A DNA stretch of 64,000 nt from Paragordius varius (taxonomy: Eukaryota; Nematomorpha). Positions within the stretch are counted from its first letter, which is position 1. Every line of letters starts with the position of its first letter. Of the stretch, positions 10,452 through 22,884 are shown piece after piece. The notes below the pieces were generated by a model, which worked only from the letters and a program-made list of their open reading frames with translations, was not told the DNA's origin and ran no database searches. The stretch lies in assembly GCA_964247055.1 (NCBI GenBank), contig OZ176055.1, positions 2,790,001-2,854,000 of the forward strand, read 5' to 3'. The translations under genes were made by a program, and so were the position numbers.

Positions 10452-12855
10452 ATGGATATGGTAGATTCAAAACCAATATGTTTTATAGTTTTGGGCATGG
10501 CTGGATCTGGTAAAACAACGTTTGTGCAGGTAAAATATATGCTATAAATGCAGAAATTTTCAGAACATTTGCAAGAACAATGTCTAACGGTAAATCTTGA
10601 CCCAGCCGTGTTTCATGTTCCATATGTCCCTACAATTGATATAAGGAACTCTATAAATTACAAAGATGTTATGCATAAATACAATTTAGGGCCAAATGGA
10701 GGCATTATGACTTGCTTAAATCTGTTTACTACTAAAATGAGCGAAATTATTGGCTCGATTGAAGGCAAAAAACCAAAGTATGTCGTTTTTAGCTCTATAT
10801 TTTTTTGTCATTTTAAAATTGTTTTAATTTAGATACGCCATATTTGATACCCCTGGTCAGATAGAAGTGTTTACTTGGTCGGCATCTGGCACAATTATAA
10901 CTGAATCATTGGCATCCATCTTTCCTACTATAATTCTTTACATTATAGATATACCAGCCGTACAAAGTCATCAAACATTCATGTCAAATATGCTTTATGC
11001 ATGTAGCATTCTTTATAAAATGCGACTTCCTTTCATAATTGTTTTTAACAAATCTGATCTCGGTAAAGTGGCTTTTATTTTAATTTGTTTTTATTAGGGC
11101 ATTTTAAAATTGTTTTGAATTAACTCAATTTATTTGGTTAATAATATAATTATGATAGATTTTTATAAATACTATTAGTAAATTGGCATATTGCGCGATA
11201 ATTCTTATTGTTAACAAAAGTTTACTAGTTAATAATAAATTTAAAAAGTCGCAAAAAGTAAATATTAAATATACCATTTATACTTCATATTCACCTTAGA
11301 ACAATTCAAATTCAACAAATAAATTATGTGTAATTTATTAAATCTGTGTTTTTTTTTAAATGTAAATTTATTTACAATTAATATAATTGTGAATAAATAA
11401 TTCAATGCTATAAAGAAATAAATATTACAAATGATGAGTTAAATTAGCTCGAAAACACATAATTTTTATGGTATTTGTATTGTTCAAAGGCGTCTTTAAA
11501 AAACAAGGACATATTATGGATATGTGTCTATACAACTAGGCAAACTTGTAAATAAAATGTGCAGAAGTGTAAATGATAATCATTATCGCTTATAAGCCTA
11601 TTTACTCTAGCGGTAACAATAATTAACGGTTAACCTGCTTTTTCCAATTTTTTTATATTACCAAGAAACATATGCATTAACTTCCCTTCTTTTATCTAGC
11701 AAAGGATTGGTGAAGATGGTTTAAATCAAAATATTATGATTAGGTTTTTGATTCCCTTTGATCGCTTATGATTGCAGTCATTTACGGTTATAACCAGTCA
11801 ATCCACACCACAAAACACTAAAAGAAATTACCCTTTCATTTATTTTGAAATTTAACTTTGTTAATTTGGTTATACCATTTTTTGATAATTTGTATTAATT
11901 TGTGTTTAAAAATTACTTTCTATCTATTAAGTGATTACAGTCAGGGTATTCGTAAATGCTTTCATATTGGTTACGATTCTCGTTTTAATCATCATTCAAC
12001 TAATGTAGAATCCGGTGAACAAGCCAAATTATGGATGACAGATTATGAAGCTTTTCACAAAGCCCTAGCTGAAGATGACTCTTATTCTTCCAATCTCATG
12101 TATTCCCTTTCCCTAGTCCTTGATGATTTCTATAAGGTTTTTAGTTTTAGCCATGTTAATTTTTTAACATTTTTTACCTTCAATTTTTAAGCCATCGTAA
12201 AAATCACGGGAAAGCCTTAAAAAAATTAATTTTTAGGAAATAAGAAATATTACTTTTATTAGTCGGATTTAAGCGAAAAAAATGAGCACGAATTCGTCAA
12301 AGCGTTTTTAACCAATCCTTAATTTGGCGCAAAAGTTAAAAAAAGTATCGTACTGCCCACAAACATTGCTTTATGTCAAATTATATAAGAAATTATTTTT
12401 GCAGATAACGTAAATTTTAAATTTCTTTATATATTATATATCTAATCATATAAAAACAATTGGCGTTTATGTGTTAGGTTATTCAATCTGTTGAAGTTTC
12501 CTCTAAAACTGGTTTTGGTCTTGAACAATTGTTGGATAAAATACCTTCAGCCATTACAGAATATAAAGAGTAAGTGTACATAGATTTTAAATAAAATAAT
12601 CATAAATTACAATTTTATCATTTATTTTAACGTATTTTTTTATAATACTCTATAAATATATGTGGTTAACGTAATTTCATACATATATTTGTTTACAAAA
12701 TTTATAATATTACGTTCTCATACTTAAAAATAATTAATAAGATTCTTTAATTTAAACTAATTACTGTTGCTTTTTATGCCCACAGATATTTCAAACAGCG
12801 ACAAAATCAAAAAGCTTCACATGAAACTCAAATTCCGAACCCATTGGAATCTTAG
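10452..12855 (+). CDS. GPN1: GPN-loop GTPase 1 (XAB1/NPA3), complete, six exons
   Basis: Exons: 10452-10529, 10554-10777, 10833-11062, 12009-12136, 12478-12569, 12786-12855; total 822 nt, 273 residues. GPN1 is a cytoplasmic GTPase that helps assemble and import RNA polymerase II. Visible motifs: P-loop GMAGSGKTT near residue 16, NLDPAV, the defining Gly-Pro-Asn loop in NLGPNGGI, G3 as [16 protein letters not shown], and the G4 motif NKSD. Conserved blocks [14 protein letters not shown] and SMSLVLDEFY-like [11 protein letters not shown] separate it from GPN2 and GPN3. Intron 1 is only 24 nt and contains an in-frame stop, so it must be spliced. The protein ends soon after the GTPase core ([12 protein letters not shown]...), lacking the roughly 100-residue acidic tail of the human protein. 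The ATG at 10452 is followed by another at 10458. Confidence 0.95.
10530..10553 (+). other. 24-nt GPN1 intron 1
   Basis: The sequence runs from gtaaaatatat to aaatgcag between VQ and KFSEHLQ. Its 24 nt keep the frame but include TAA, so retention would truncate GPN1 just after the P-loop. The removed interval fits the alignment with known GPN1 proteins, where FVQ is followed directly by a basic residue and the helix. GT and AG borders are canonical. Confidence 0.8.
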
Positions 12856-12875
12856 CATCTTTTCAAAATAATTAT

Positions 12876-12881
12876 AATAAA
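12876..12881 (+). terminator. Candidate polyadenylation signal of GPN1
   Basis: AATAAA lies 20 nt after the GPN1 stop codon in AT-rich sequence. Use is inferred from position. Confidence 0.4.
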
Positions 12882-13812
12882 TTTAAATAGATATACTAAT
12901 CAATTGAACTAATTAAGATGATTTATTTTTTAACGGTTGTTTATATAAGTTTTGTACCAATTTTTGATTTTATTTGCCAACACATGGGTTAAATTTTTTA
13001 CCCCCTGCGCGCTTTTAAATATTGTGACTAGTTTTCACATTGTATTAAATTAGGGACCCTGTTTCCCTATTTCCAACCATTCTACAAAAAATTTTACAAG
13101 TAAACTATTATCATATATAATTGCTTTTGCTTATTCTACAGTTTCCCTTAACTATCCCCTTTTATAATTTCTAATTATTTATATCATATTATTTTTATCC
13201 AATATAGATCCTCATCTAAATTTTATCCTAAAAACAATGGCCTGGAGTTTATCTTTGTGCCAAAATTTCGTGCCTATATATTTTAACAGCTGGCTTTAGT
13301 TAATTTAATCAGCCTGATCCCATCATAAAATTATTCTTTACCAAATTTTATGTTACATTTATAATTAAAGGTTTTAAATCTTTAATACTTTTTCTTTTGT
13401 TGATGAAATTTTGGCTAACCCAGAGCATACAGTAGAAAACAAAAGACTGTTTTGAAACTAGGTTTTGTTTAAAATTTATTAAATTCTGATGAAAAAACTT
13501 AAAGTTTTTACAGTTTTTTAAATTTAGAGCCAAATAAACTTCTAAGTACGATTGAAACAGTAGTTGAAAACAATGATTATTAATAATTTGTTGGTAAATT
13601 ATAAAATGAAAACTTTCTTATGTATATTTTTTAGCCATAAATTACATATATTCCCCTGTTGTATTTATAATTTTAAAAATATTGAAGAAAAATTTAGCGG
13701 CAAAAAAATTTAAGATGAGGGTTTTTTACAATTTTACATTTTTTATTAAATTATATTTATTATCTGCAGACCTTAGAAAGCATACGTATAAATTTGGCAC
13801 AATGCTAAATAA

Positions 13813-13848
<36 letters not shown>

Positions 13849-15160
13849 CCTAACCCTACAAGGTCTATGTGTTGCTAAGTACATCAAATGTTTAACGTAA
13901 ATATTATTTCTTCAATGCGTTACCAAAATTATTTATTTTGCTCACTAATTACGAATTGTACATAATAATAATTGAGACCCCATAAGCAACATCGTTGGTG
14001 AATGTAAAAAAGGGCAATTATATTAAACTGTATCTCTGGACATCAGAGGCACCTATACATTCAAATTAATAATATGTATATTATAAAAAGATATAAATAT
14101 TACCATAAGTATACTAAAATTACCGCATTTCCAGGTATAACATTGAAATTCCCACGTGCCTCTTTCAAATATTCATAACATCTTTTTAGTGCCCATAGAA
14201 AAAAGCCCTAGAAAAATTGTATAATATACTGGCGGACAATAACCTTTATAAAATGTATATAATACCTTTCGGGTAAATTTTCTAATACACAGTAATTTAA
14301 AAATAGTATATCTTTTAAAATACAAATGATATTGGATTAAAAATAATATTATGCATTCCATGGTGTAAATTATTCAATAAGCCTAAGCTTTTAGCCAACA
14401 AATAATGTTTTCAATTTTTTTTAAATGGTTAACAGGTGGCATAAAAACTTATTTGTTCATAATTATGCATAAAAATTAAATGTATATGGCAATCGATATT
14501 TTTGACAAATCACCTGTTTGTTTTACATTTTTAAACTATAAATTTTGGCCGAGATGCTATAAATTTTTTTTATAATAATGGTGGATAATATTTAGCAAAT
14601 AAACTTCTAGATAACACAGTAAAGTTACTATCTTTGGACCAAAAAAGATGCATATTAAATATTTCATTATTGATAATTTGCAATATGATTCCAACATTTA
14701 ATAAGTTTTTAAAAGGATATAAAATACTATAAATAATATATTTTTCAAATATGATACCTTTAATAGAAACGTTAGGATTGCAGACGGTACTAAAATGGGC
14801 AAAGAAAGCTGTTCCGAAGAAACACTCCTATTCTATATGAATGCAATTATAAGTTTAAGAAACTACTTAACTTAATCTTTGCCAATTTTGGGTCCAGTTT
14901 GAACCGAACCGGAAACTAAGTCATTGCTTTGATAATGGGCTTTCCTACAAATATTTATAATACTATATTTGAATTAATAACATTATAGCTTTCAACTTTA
15001 TAATAAAGTGTCATGAAGTTTCGCTTTTTGTATTAATATAGTAAAAAACTAATTAGATATTATAAAATGAGAGACAATGAGAAACTGTTGTTTACTCAAA
15101 GATTGATGAAAATTCCTTCAGAAAAATCAAAGTACGTTTAGTTATCTTTACATAAATGCG

Positions 15161-15201
<41 letters not shown>

Positions 15202-15560
15202 GTGTGCAAAAAAGAGGGTTAATTTTTTTCATGACGACTAGTGAATTTATTTGCCGCAAAAATTTTAATTTGTTGACGACCTAATTTTTGAAATATTAAG
15301 AGAAAATCGAAATCGGGCAAAAAGTAAAAATTAAAGATAATTTAAAAAATAATGATAAAAGTTGAGATATTATGTTTATCATTTAAAAAAATATTTTTAA
15401 TATATAAATATAAAATCACATAAGTAGGGTTTTTATACTTCTAAAGATGGCGTTTTTCCTTTAAAACAGTAAAAAGTCAAAAAAAATTTATATTAAATTA
15501 ATTTTTTTTAATTATTTACTATCCAACACTATCAAAATTTTAACATTCTTATTTTATTTA
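12882..15560. other. Intergenic region without recognisable gene
   Basis: Only AT microsatellites stand out (about 13818-13845 and 15163-15199). Short open frames in it have no coding character. Confidence 0.5.
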
Positions 15561-15958
15561 GTAAAAACTTTTATAACAAAATAAAACTAAAAAATATTAT
15601 TTTATTTTTTCATTTTTTTGTCATCTGGTTTATGCGTTTATAAAAAATTTATACTGTTTTTTAGAATTTTACATAAGGACAGTTATAAAGATTTAAAGTA
15701 ATGGAATATCAACCAACAATTGTAAATCCCTGAAACAAGTTTATTTAAACACAAATTAATAATTTTAATGGAATATGTGCGGTTTTTGGTTGAGTTTCCA
15801 CTACTTGTAAACTTTATTTTGTATTAATTTATCTAATTTATAATTCTCGCTCATGTGAAATTACAAAATAAGATGGTAATTTTTTATACCGTAAATCAGA
15901 TGACAAAAAAATGAAAAATTTTTTAGTTTTATTTTGATAAAGAAGTTTATTATACTGA
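15561..15958. mobile_element. MITE-like element with long imperfect terminal inverted repeats
   Basis: The left arm, about 15561-15640, contains AAAATAAAACTAAAAAAT and CATTTTTTTGTCATCTG. Both blocks recur inverted in the right arm, about 15885-15958. Total about 400 bp, with no coding capacity. Target duplication not resolved. Confidence 0.55.
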
Positions 15959-15983
15959 ATAAAATATGAATGCTAAGATTTTA

Positions 15984-16266
15984 CAGTAAAAATTGAAATT
16001 ATACGGACAAAACGTAAAAATATAAACACAAATATTTTTTCTAAAAGACAACCACACTTTTCAATTTAAATTTTTCTCATATAAATGATTTATTTACAAT
16101 GATAAAATATATAGTTGATTGTGTTACCAATCATCTTCTACTTTGTTGTATAAAATAATGAGTGATATTGAAAAAAATTATTTTTTAAAAAGTATAATTG
16201 TCTCTTAGAAAAAAATAGTTGTCTTTATATTTTCATGTTTTTTCCGTATAATTTCAAGTTTTACTG
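15984..16266. mobile_element. Tc1/mariner-like MITE, copy 2
   Basis: Flanked by TA. Left end CAGTAAAAATTGAAATTATA, followed by CGGACAAAACGTAAAAATAT; right end is the inverse, ...TTCAAGTTTTACTG. Subterminal AAAAGACAACCA blocks face each other. About 283 bp. Confidence 0.75.
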
Positions 16267-16670
16267 TATACAGTTATTTTCTTTTTTATTTGTATTTATA
16301 GCTAGCTAACTATTTTTCATTAGTAAATTTAAATTTTATCTGTTTTTTCCAAATTTTGCTTTTTATGGGGTGTGATTCTCTATTTTTTGCATAAAAAATG
16401 TTGTAGAAGCCCAACATCAACAATATTTGAACATTAGTTTTCGAGATAGGTCAAACGGGGCTCAAAATTTGTAAACGGTCAGGCGAGAAAATATATTCAT
16501 ATACTTTGTATATAGAATTATTGAAAAACATTGCTAATACAGATAAAATGGCATCGATAATTTGGTAGATAATCAGAGGCCACAATAAATTTGCACGAAT
16601 CTAATAAAAATAAATTATAATACTAGATTAATATTTGTAACTTGATATGTTGCAATGGTTTAAATTAGTA

Positions 16671-16930
16671 CGTTAAAAATTGATTTTATACGGACAAAAT
16701 GTAAAAATATAATGACAAATATTTTTTTTAAAAGACAACCATACTTTTTAAATTTTTTATTTAAATATAACTGATTGTTTGAAATTGCCACACAATCAAT
16801 TATATGTATTTTAAAATTTATATGATTTAGTTATCTAATAAAAATTAAGGTTTAAAAATTATGGTTGTCTTTTAAAAAAATATTTATCTCTATATTTTTA
16901 CGTTTTGTCCGTATAATTTTAATTTTACTG
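16671..16930. mobile_element. Tc1/mariner-like MITE, copy 3
   Basis: Same family as the preceding copy and about 400 bp from it. Left end CGTTAAAAATTGATTTTATA and right end ...ATTTTAATTTTACTG, flanked by TA. Subterminal AAAAGACAACCATACTTTTT faces its complement at about 16850-16880. Non-coding. Confidence 0.75.
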
Positions 16931-17452
16931 TAAAAGTAAACCTAAGTAGGTAACTACGGTAAATGGTTCCGAAGGAACCTGAAAAATCGGAAAATTAATT
17001 ATTAATAGACATCAATATTTGACATATTCAATTTAAAATTTTAAAAATTTCATAAATAAAACATTTCGTTTTTACAACAATACATATTAAATTTGACATT
17101 TAATATCAATGCTTGCCATAAACTATAATATTTTTATAAATGGTTAATTTGAATCCCATAAATTCGTTTATTAACATTTGACAGTAAAAAAAAATGCTAC
17201 TTTCCTTTCGGTTCCTTAAAATTAATAATTATATTTTTTTATTTCCATATTATATTTCTAACAGTAAGGATTTTAAGGCTTGGTATAGTGAGGTACTCCT
17301 ATTAGTATCAATATAGAGAAATTTGTGGAGGAAAGTTATGTAAAACACCCTTTTTTTCATTATAAACCAAATATAAAATTTATATAATTTTGATGTTTAA
17401 AAAAATTATTTTTTAATATATAAAAATTTCTAATAAAAAATGATTTTCATAC

Positions 17453-17532
17453 CCTTTTAATAGCAGCTATGGCTAAACTAAAGCACACAACTCCGATAAT
17501 GCTGACCAATATAACGAACGATAACAGAATTA
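17453..17532 (-). CDS. Candidate exon encoding a transmembrane helix, gene unidentified
   Basis: Bounded by an acceptor (atatttag) and donor (gtatga). The single open frame gives ILLSFVILVSIIGVVCFSLA followed by IAAIKR: a clean hydrophobic helix with a basic stop-transfer end. The phase fits the candidate exon at 17710-17884 if that ends at a gttaca donor. No family recognised; it may be the membrane anchor of a receptor-like protein whose other exons lie at higher coordinates. Confidence 0.5.
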
Positions 17533-17709
17533 CTAAATATACATGTTATAATAAAAAGTAATAAACTTAAGAATGATAAAAAAATTAACATAAATTCTAG
17601 GGATTTCGGTTCTATCATAAGATCTAAAACAAATTCCTCAACAAAACCTATATCAAACTTTAAGTAATATAAATTTATGTTAGTTTAAGATAATGAATCA
17701 TCATGTAAC

Positions 17710-17884
17710 TTGACTGATTTCCAATCTGCTTGGTGGCCAAGTTGCTGTTTGGAAAAGTTTGTTCTTTCCCATCTATCATAATGGTCAAATTTAATTTCCC
17801 GATTACGCTGTTATCTATTTGCGATACTTTAGCAAAAGTGATTATTCCAATAAATGCCCCAATAATGAAAAGTAGCTTAAAGAC
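17710..17884 (-). CDS. Candidate exon with signal-anchor-like helix, gene unidentified
   Basis: Follows an acceptor (aaaattag). It encodes VFKLLFIIGAFIGIITFAKV, then a polar segment with possible N-glycosylation sites (NLT and NQS). The 3' boundary is uncertain: the frame stays open to about 17674, and a plausible donor at 17709 gives a phase that fits the next candidate exon. Hydrophobic helix, polar stretch, second helix suggests a small two-pass or type I membrane protein. No family recognised. Confidence 0.45.
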
Positions 17885-17951
17885 CTAATTTTTAATATAA
17901 TCTATATATTTATATAAAAGGTATCACAATTTAATATTACATATTTTAATC

Positions 17952-18137
17952 CAGGGATGTCCAACAATCTTTTTTCGGTACGTAAAAGTTCGTTAAAAGA
18001 TGTTGAAAAAATAAAAAATTAGATTTCAATGCTAAATTTGCGATTATTATGAAGTATATCATCTAAAATTTGGCTCAAAATGAATAAAAAAACCTTAATA
18101 TATTAAATTAGCCGCGATGATATTTTTGGACACCCCT
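17952..18137. mobile_element. Short non-autonomous hAT element
   Basis: Starts CAGGGATGTCCAAC and ends ...GGACACCCCTA, inverted hAT termini like those of the element in the P450 intron. Flanking octamers ttttaatc and ttttaagc agree at seven positions. About 186 bp, non-coding. Confidence 0.6.
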
Positions 18138-19047
18138 ATTTTAAGCATTCGACGAAAATTGGAACTAACAATCTTTTTTCTTTTTACGGATTGAAAATCC
18201 ACCCTTCATAAAGAGCTAATTAAGTCATCCATATTATCATGCACTTTTTTAACCACATATATAGTTTTAGCTAAATTTAAATCGTTTAATGAGACAAAGG
18301 AATTGGGGCTTACTGAATCCGATAAAATAGGAACGTATAAGAAAATAAATGCAAATTAAACGGAGCAAACAGCCGATTAATATTTTGGCTAAATTAATAA
18401 CATATGGAATTAAATCACTTTTAAAAGATTTATGGTATGTTTGCAATTCTAAAGACATGGGCCTTTAATCGGAAGAATCGAAAATAGGTAACGAGCCTAG
18501 GATAAATGAGGAGAGTTTTTTTCAATATAGGTTTCAATTCCCTATTTAATGAGACTTAGAAACTTTTCTTGTAAAATAAACTCGAATAACAAATATTTAC
18601 CGCTCTACACTATAAAAACTCATTAACTTTATAAAATTTATGGATTTTATTTGAATCTTACTAGGTTTATATGAATTATAAAATAACAAAAGCTGTTTGT
18701 TTCGATTGGTGGAAGAAATTATGGCTTCAATCATATTAGGAGAGACTTTCACTCTAATATTACAAATTTAGTAAAATCTCCATAATATAATTTCTTTAAC
18801 AATAAAGCAACGACAACTAATTATGAAGTATTCTACATCTGGCCTCAAATACACAACACTTGTAATAAACTAGCAATGCAACTGTACAATCAATACTCTA
18901 GAATCAACTGATTAGTTTCCCATGCAAGGATGTGCCATTCCCCTCCATTTATTAACTTATTGTTGAAGCATCTATCTAGGAGCCTTACCATTTGCAGTGT
19001 CTAGCAAGCTGTCGACAATGTTTTCATACAATTATTTTTACAACATA

Positions 19048-19410
19048 AATAATCTGCTGAATAAACTTACCGTAATAAATGTTGAACCAAACTCCACCAG
19101 TCATGATTGATGCTAAAATTAAACCTATTACTTATCAACGTGATCATTAATTTTTTATTGCGTTATAGGGTTTTAAAAGTTGGTATCCTTGGCACGCCTT
19201 AATCCTTAACCTGGGCCAACTCACCAAAATTTAGAACACTTCGCTAGAAATTATCATCCAAACTAACATCCTCAAAGCAACGGTCTATGTTGCTATAGAA
19301 TCTATCTACTGATAAATCCCGTGTTGTTTGACAGATTAAAATTTCATGGAGAGCTGGCAAATTTCGGTCTATCAAAAATCTATGTCATATAACACGATCC
19401 GATTTGTTGT
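19048..19410 (-). CDS. Two candidate exons of an unidentified protein, one with an in-frame stop
   Basis: The upstream exon starts at about 19388 after a gacatag acceptor and encodes FLIDRNLPALHEILICQTTR, then SVDRFYSNIDRCFEDVSLDD. It meets a TAG seven codons before a consensus donor (gtgagt). The next exon, about 19069-19109, is a 41-nt micro-exon between tttaattttag and gtaagt, coding SIMTGGVWFNIYY in matching phase. The sequence looks protein-like but I cannot place it in a family. Either the TAG marks a pseudogene, or the true splice differs from my model. It may belong with the transmembrane exons at 17.4-17.9 kb. Confidence 0.35.
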
Positions 19411-19593
19411 ATAACATTATTCTGGGTTTAATTGAAACCGCAATAGATGGAAACCTAAACCATGTTGGTAGATGTGCTTAAATCAGTCGTCAACCTCAAA
19501 GTTCCTCAAACGGTTTGCGTTAATCAAGTTGTCCGAAATGAATCTTATTTATGAGATAGGGACTTGGTCAAAAATGAATTCTTATTTTAACAA

Positions 19594-20100
19594 TTCGATT
19601 CAAATTGAGGTATCTAAATACCCCAGACTAAATTTAAATCAATGTTTTGAAAAAACTACTGAAGGAAACGGTCCCAATTTAAATATATGCTTCTATCCTG
19701 ATAAAAATTATATAATTAAAACAAAATATCTAAAAAAATTAATTTTGAAAAAAAAAGTTCCATGAAGGACTGCTTCGATGCCAATTTTATTGAACAAAAT
19801 TTTTGCAAAATCTTTCATTTAATTTTAAAGGTAAAATTAAGGCTAATTTTTTATTTAAATTACAAACATTGATTAGAATAAGTGGTCTATTTTGTATTAT
19901 TTTGCAATGCCAATGTTAAGTTTCACATAAAAATAAGTAATATCAAGTATTTTTGACTAAATTTTTTTATATATGTCAGTTTATTTATGTTATATAAGTG
20001 CAAAATTTTTCCATGGCATGGTTCCGATTCCTTCCATATTTTTTAATGTATTTAATTTTAAACAGGCTTGGGGTATCCAACTACCCCAATTTGAATCGAA
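19594..20100. repeat. GGGGTATC-ended dispersed repeat, copy 1
   Basis: Inverted ends: TTCGATTCAAATTGAGGTAT near the left and GGGGTATCCAACTACCCCAA followed by TTTGAATCGAA on the right. Shares internal blocks (ACTACTGAAGGAAACGGTCC and GCTTCTATCCTGATAAAAA) with the copy at 21610. About 507 bp, probably a non-autonomous DNA transposon; superfamily unknown. Confidence 0.65.
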
Positions 20101-21609
20101 GGACTGTAATGAATGTGTTGTATCCAAGTTTTAAACCATACACAAAAATCAATAATAAGAGCAATAAAAATAAAATTTAGTGCTGTACTGCGAAATAGCT
20201 TACGCGTCTGTCACGTCATGTTTATAAAGCTAAATTAAATAGGAAAATAACATTATTCTTTAAAATAAAATCCATTTATATACGTATTTTAAAATGTATA
20301 TTAATAAATTTTACTATGGCCAAAATGCTCCAAACAAGAATAAACTTTTTCACATGACAACAGCATATTTTATATTTTTCATATGAATTCATCATTCGAA
20401 TAATAATGTTTTCAATCAAAATGTTGCGAATAATCCATTCTTTAAAACTTTTTTACGCTAAAAAATAGGAAAAACATAAAAAATAAACGGACTGAAATAT
20501 AATAAACAAATGAAGTACAAAATTCAATTATATAATGAAGGCTCGCGGTAAGAAAAACAAAAAATATGTGCGTACAGCCTTGTAAAATCTTTGTATAAAA
20601 ATATAGCCAAAATATTTTGAATCCATATCCACATTCACACGCATAATAAGGACATTTCATTCTTCTATGTTTTTTATCCAGGTAAAACCTAAAAGTACAA
20701 TACAGTAACGAGAGCTATTATTGATTATATCGGTTTTCATGCTAAAAAACGATTCAATTGACATGTATGCTGCCTATGAGATTTTCATTTTTTTATACCT
20801 ACGTAATTTATAATGTGGGAAAAAATGCAGTGTTTAATTAAATATTTTACTATTAAAATTAAAAATCTCATACATGGCAAAAGATGTGTGAAAAAACACC
20901 TTTTAGTCAATTAAGAAATCCCAAATATTATGTCTCTATAATCAATAATTACATTGGACAACCAAATTTTCTGCCACTCGAGTTTTTAGCTTTTTCTGAT
21001 ATATTGTATCATTCTAACAGTAAATCTGAAATAAAAATTATAACCCGATGGAAAAATTTTGTATAATTTGATTTTTTAGATTATGCGCCCTTTATATAAA
21101 AATTTTACTAAAAAATGTTTTTCTTTGAAATTATACAAGTAATGCCCGTTTGTAATATATCATTCGAAAGAGTAATAAAAACTCTATAAAATGCATGCTA
21201 ATATGTATTACATCAACAGTTAATATTGGACACAAAGAGCGACAAACGCGGGAAGCGAGAGCACTTTTTTTAATTATTATACTTTTAAAACTAATGGATG
21301 AAAATAGCTAAAACTTTGTTTTAAATGGTGATGAATGTCCAAAAAAGATAACACAATAAAGTTTTTTTGATTAAAACATTTTTTTATTGCTTTTATGTCA
21401 CTCAAAACAGCCATTTTTAAGTTTGTTGTTTTTTAAAAATTACCATCTCATCTTATTTTCTTTACGAGGCTGATAATTTCCAAATTTTAAAGACAAAGTT
21501 TGAGGTATTTTTGATCTTTTTTAGCCATTATGTAATAAATTTACAATTATTATGCATTTTAGTATCCACTAGGTAAAATATTTATGATAATAATAATTTT
21601 TATTAACAC
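20101..21609. other. Non-genic stretch between two dispersed repeat copies
   Basis: AT-rich sequence with no recognisable gene or element. Confidence 0.4.
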
Positions 21610-22153
21610 TTCGATTCAAATTGGGGTATCTAAATACCCCAGACTAAATTTAAATTAATATTTTTAAAAAACTACTGAAGGAAACGGTCCCAATTGAAAT
21701 TGCTTCTATCCTGATAAAAATTTTATAAATATGCCAAAATATCTTGATAAAATTTTGTTTTGAAAAAAAAGTTCCATCTCAAACTACTTCGACGCCATTT
21801 TTATTTTGCAAAATTTTTACATAATATCGTCTTCATTTAATCTTAAGGGTAAAACTAAAGCTAATTTTTTATGTAAATTACATCTAACATCGATAGAAAT
21901 AGAAAAAGCGGTTTATTTTGTATTATTTTTTAATTTTACCATTGCACACATGTCAGGTGGACTAAATTTTTACCTTTCGGTTTTAGCTTAAAATAACTAA
22001 TATCAAGTATTTTTGAATAAAGTTTTTTATATATTTCGGTTTATTAATATCATATAAGTGCAAAATTTTGCCATGGTTTCGATTCCTTCCATGCTTTTTA
22101 GAGTTTGATTTTTAACAGGCCGGGGGTATCCAACTACCCCAATTTGAATCGAA
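21610..22153. repeat. GGGGTATC-ended dispersed repeat, copy 2
   Basis: Same termini and internal order as copy 1, in the same orientation, about 1.5 kb away. Both ends carry the TTCGATTCAAATTGGGGTA motif in inverted orientation. Confidence 0.65.
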
Positions 22154-22884
22154 GGACTAAAATGAGTGTGTTGTATCCAAGTGTTAAAAAAGCAAACCAA
22201 AAGCTTTTTCAAACATTTTTTTAAAATTAAATACTAATATAACCCTAATAATTATATTAAAATAATTTATATGATTTTCAGATTAGTTTGTCTGTGAATA
22301 TTCTTGACTTATTTAAGGATTGAAAATTTCGACCATTTAAATCCAAATAACTTTTACATCCGATTGATTTAAATGACATATTACCATTTAAAAGATGCAG
22401 TTTTTTGCGCTCTTTCGAATGATATAAAATACATGGCTTCATATCTAAAACTTTTAATTTTCGAAATTTCGAGTTTAATGTTAAATCGGGGCCAAAAGTT
22501 ATCGATAAACTCTAATATAAAAAATTCTTGCATGCTTGACCAATTTTTTTTTTCAGATATACTAATTATGTACTTAAAAGTTAAAATTTGTTGTCTAGTG
22601 TTATGAATCTTAAAATTTATTTACCTTGTAACTTAAGTAACGATTTTGATTACTTTGCTCAAAACTTTAACTATAATTTTCCTTTTAAAATTAAAATTAA
22701 TTTACGACAATTTCAAAATTTCCTAGTCGAGTTCAAATTGGCGCGTTGATTGTGATCGGATGCATTTTCGTTTCTAAACCCTATTGTTTTTTAAGGTAAC
22801 ACTGTGCGGCAAAAATATGGATCAAAGAATAAGGGTTAATGAATCATATTTCAATCGATAGCTGGGGGCTCCAGGATATTGAAT

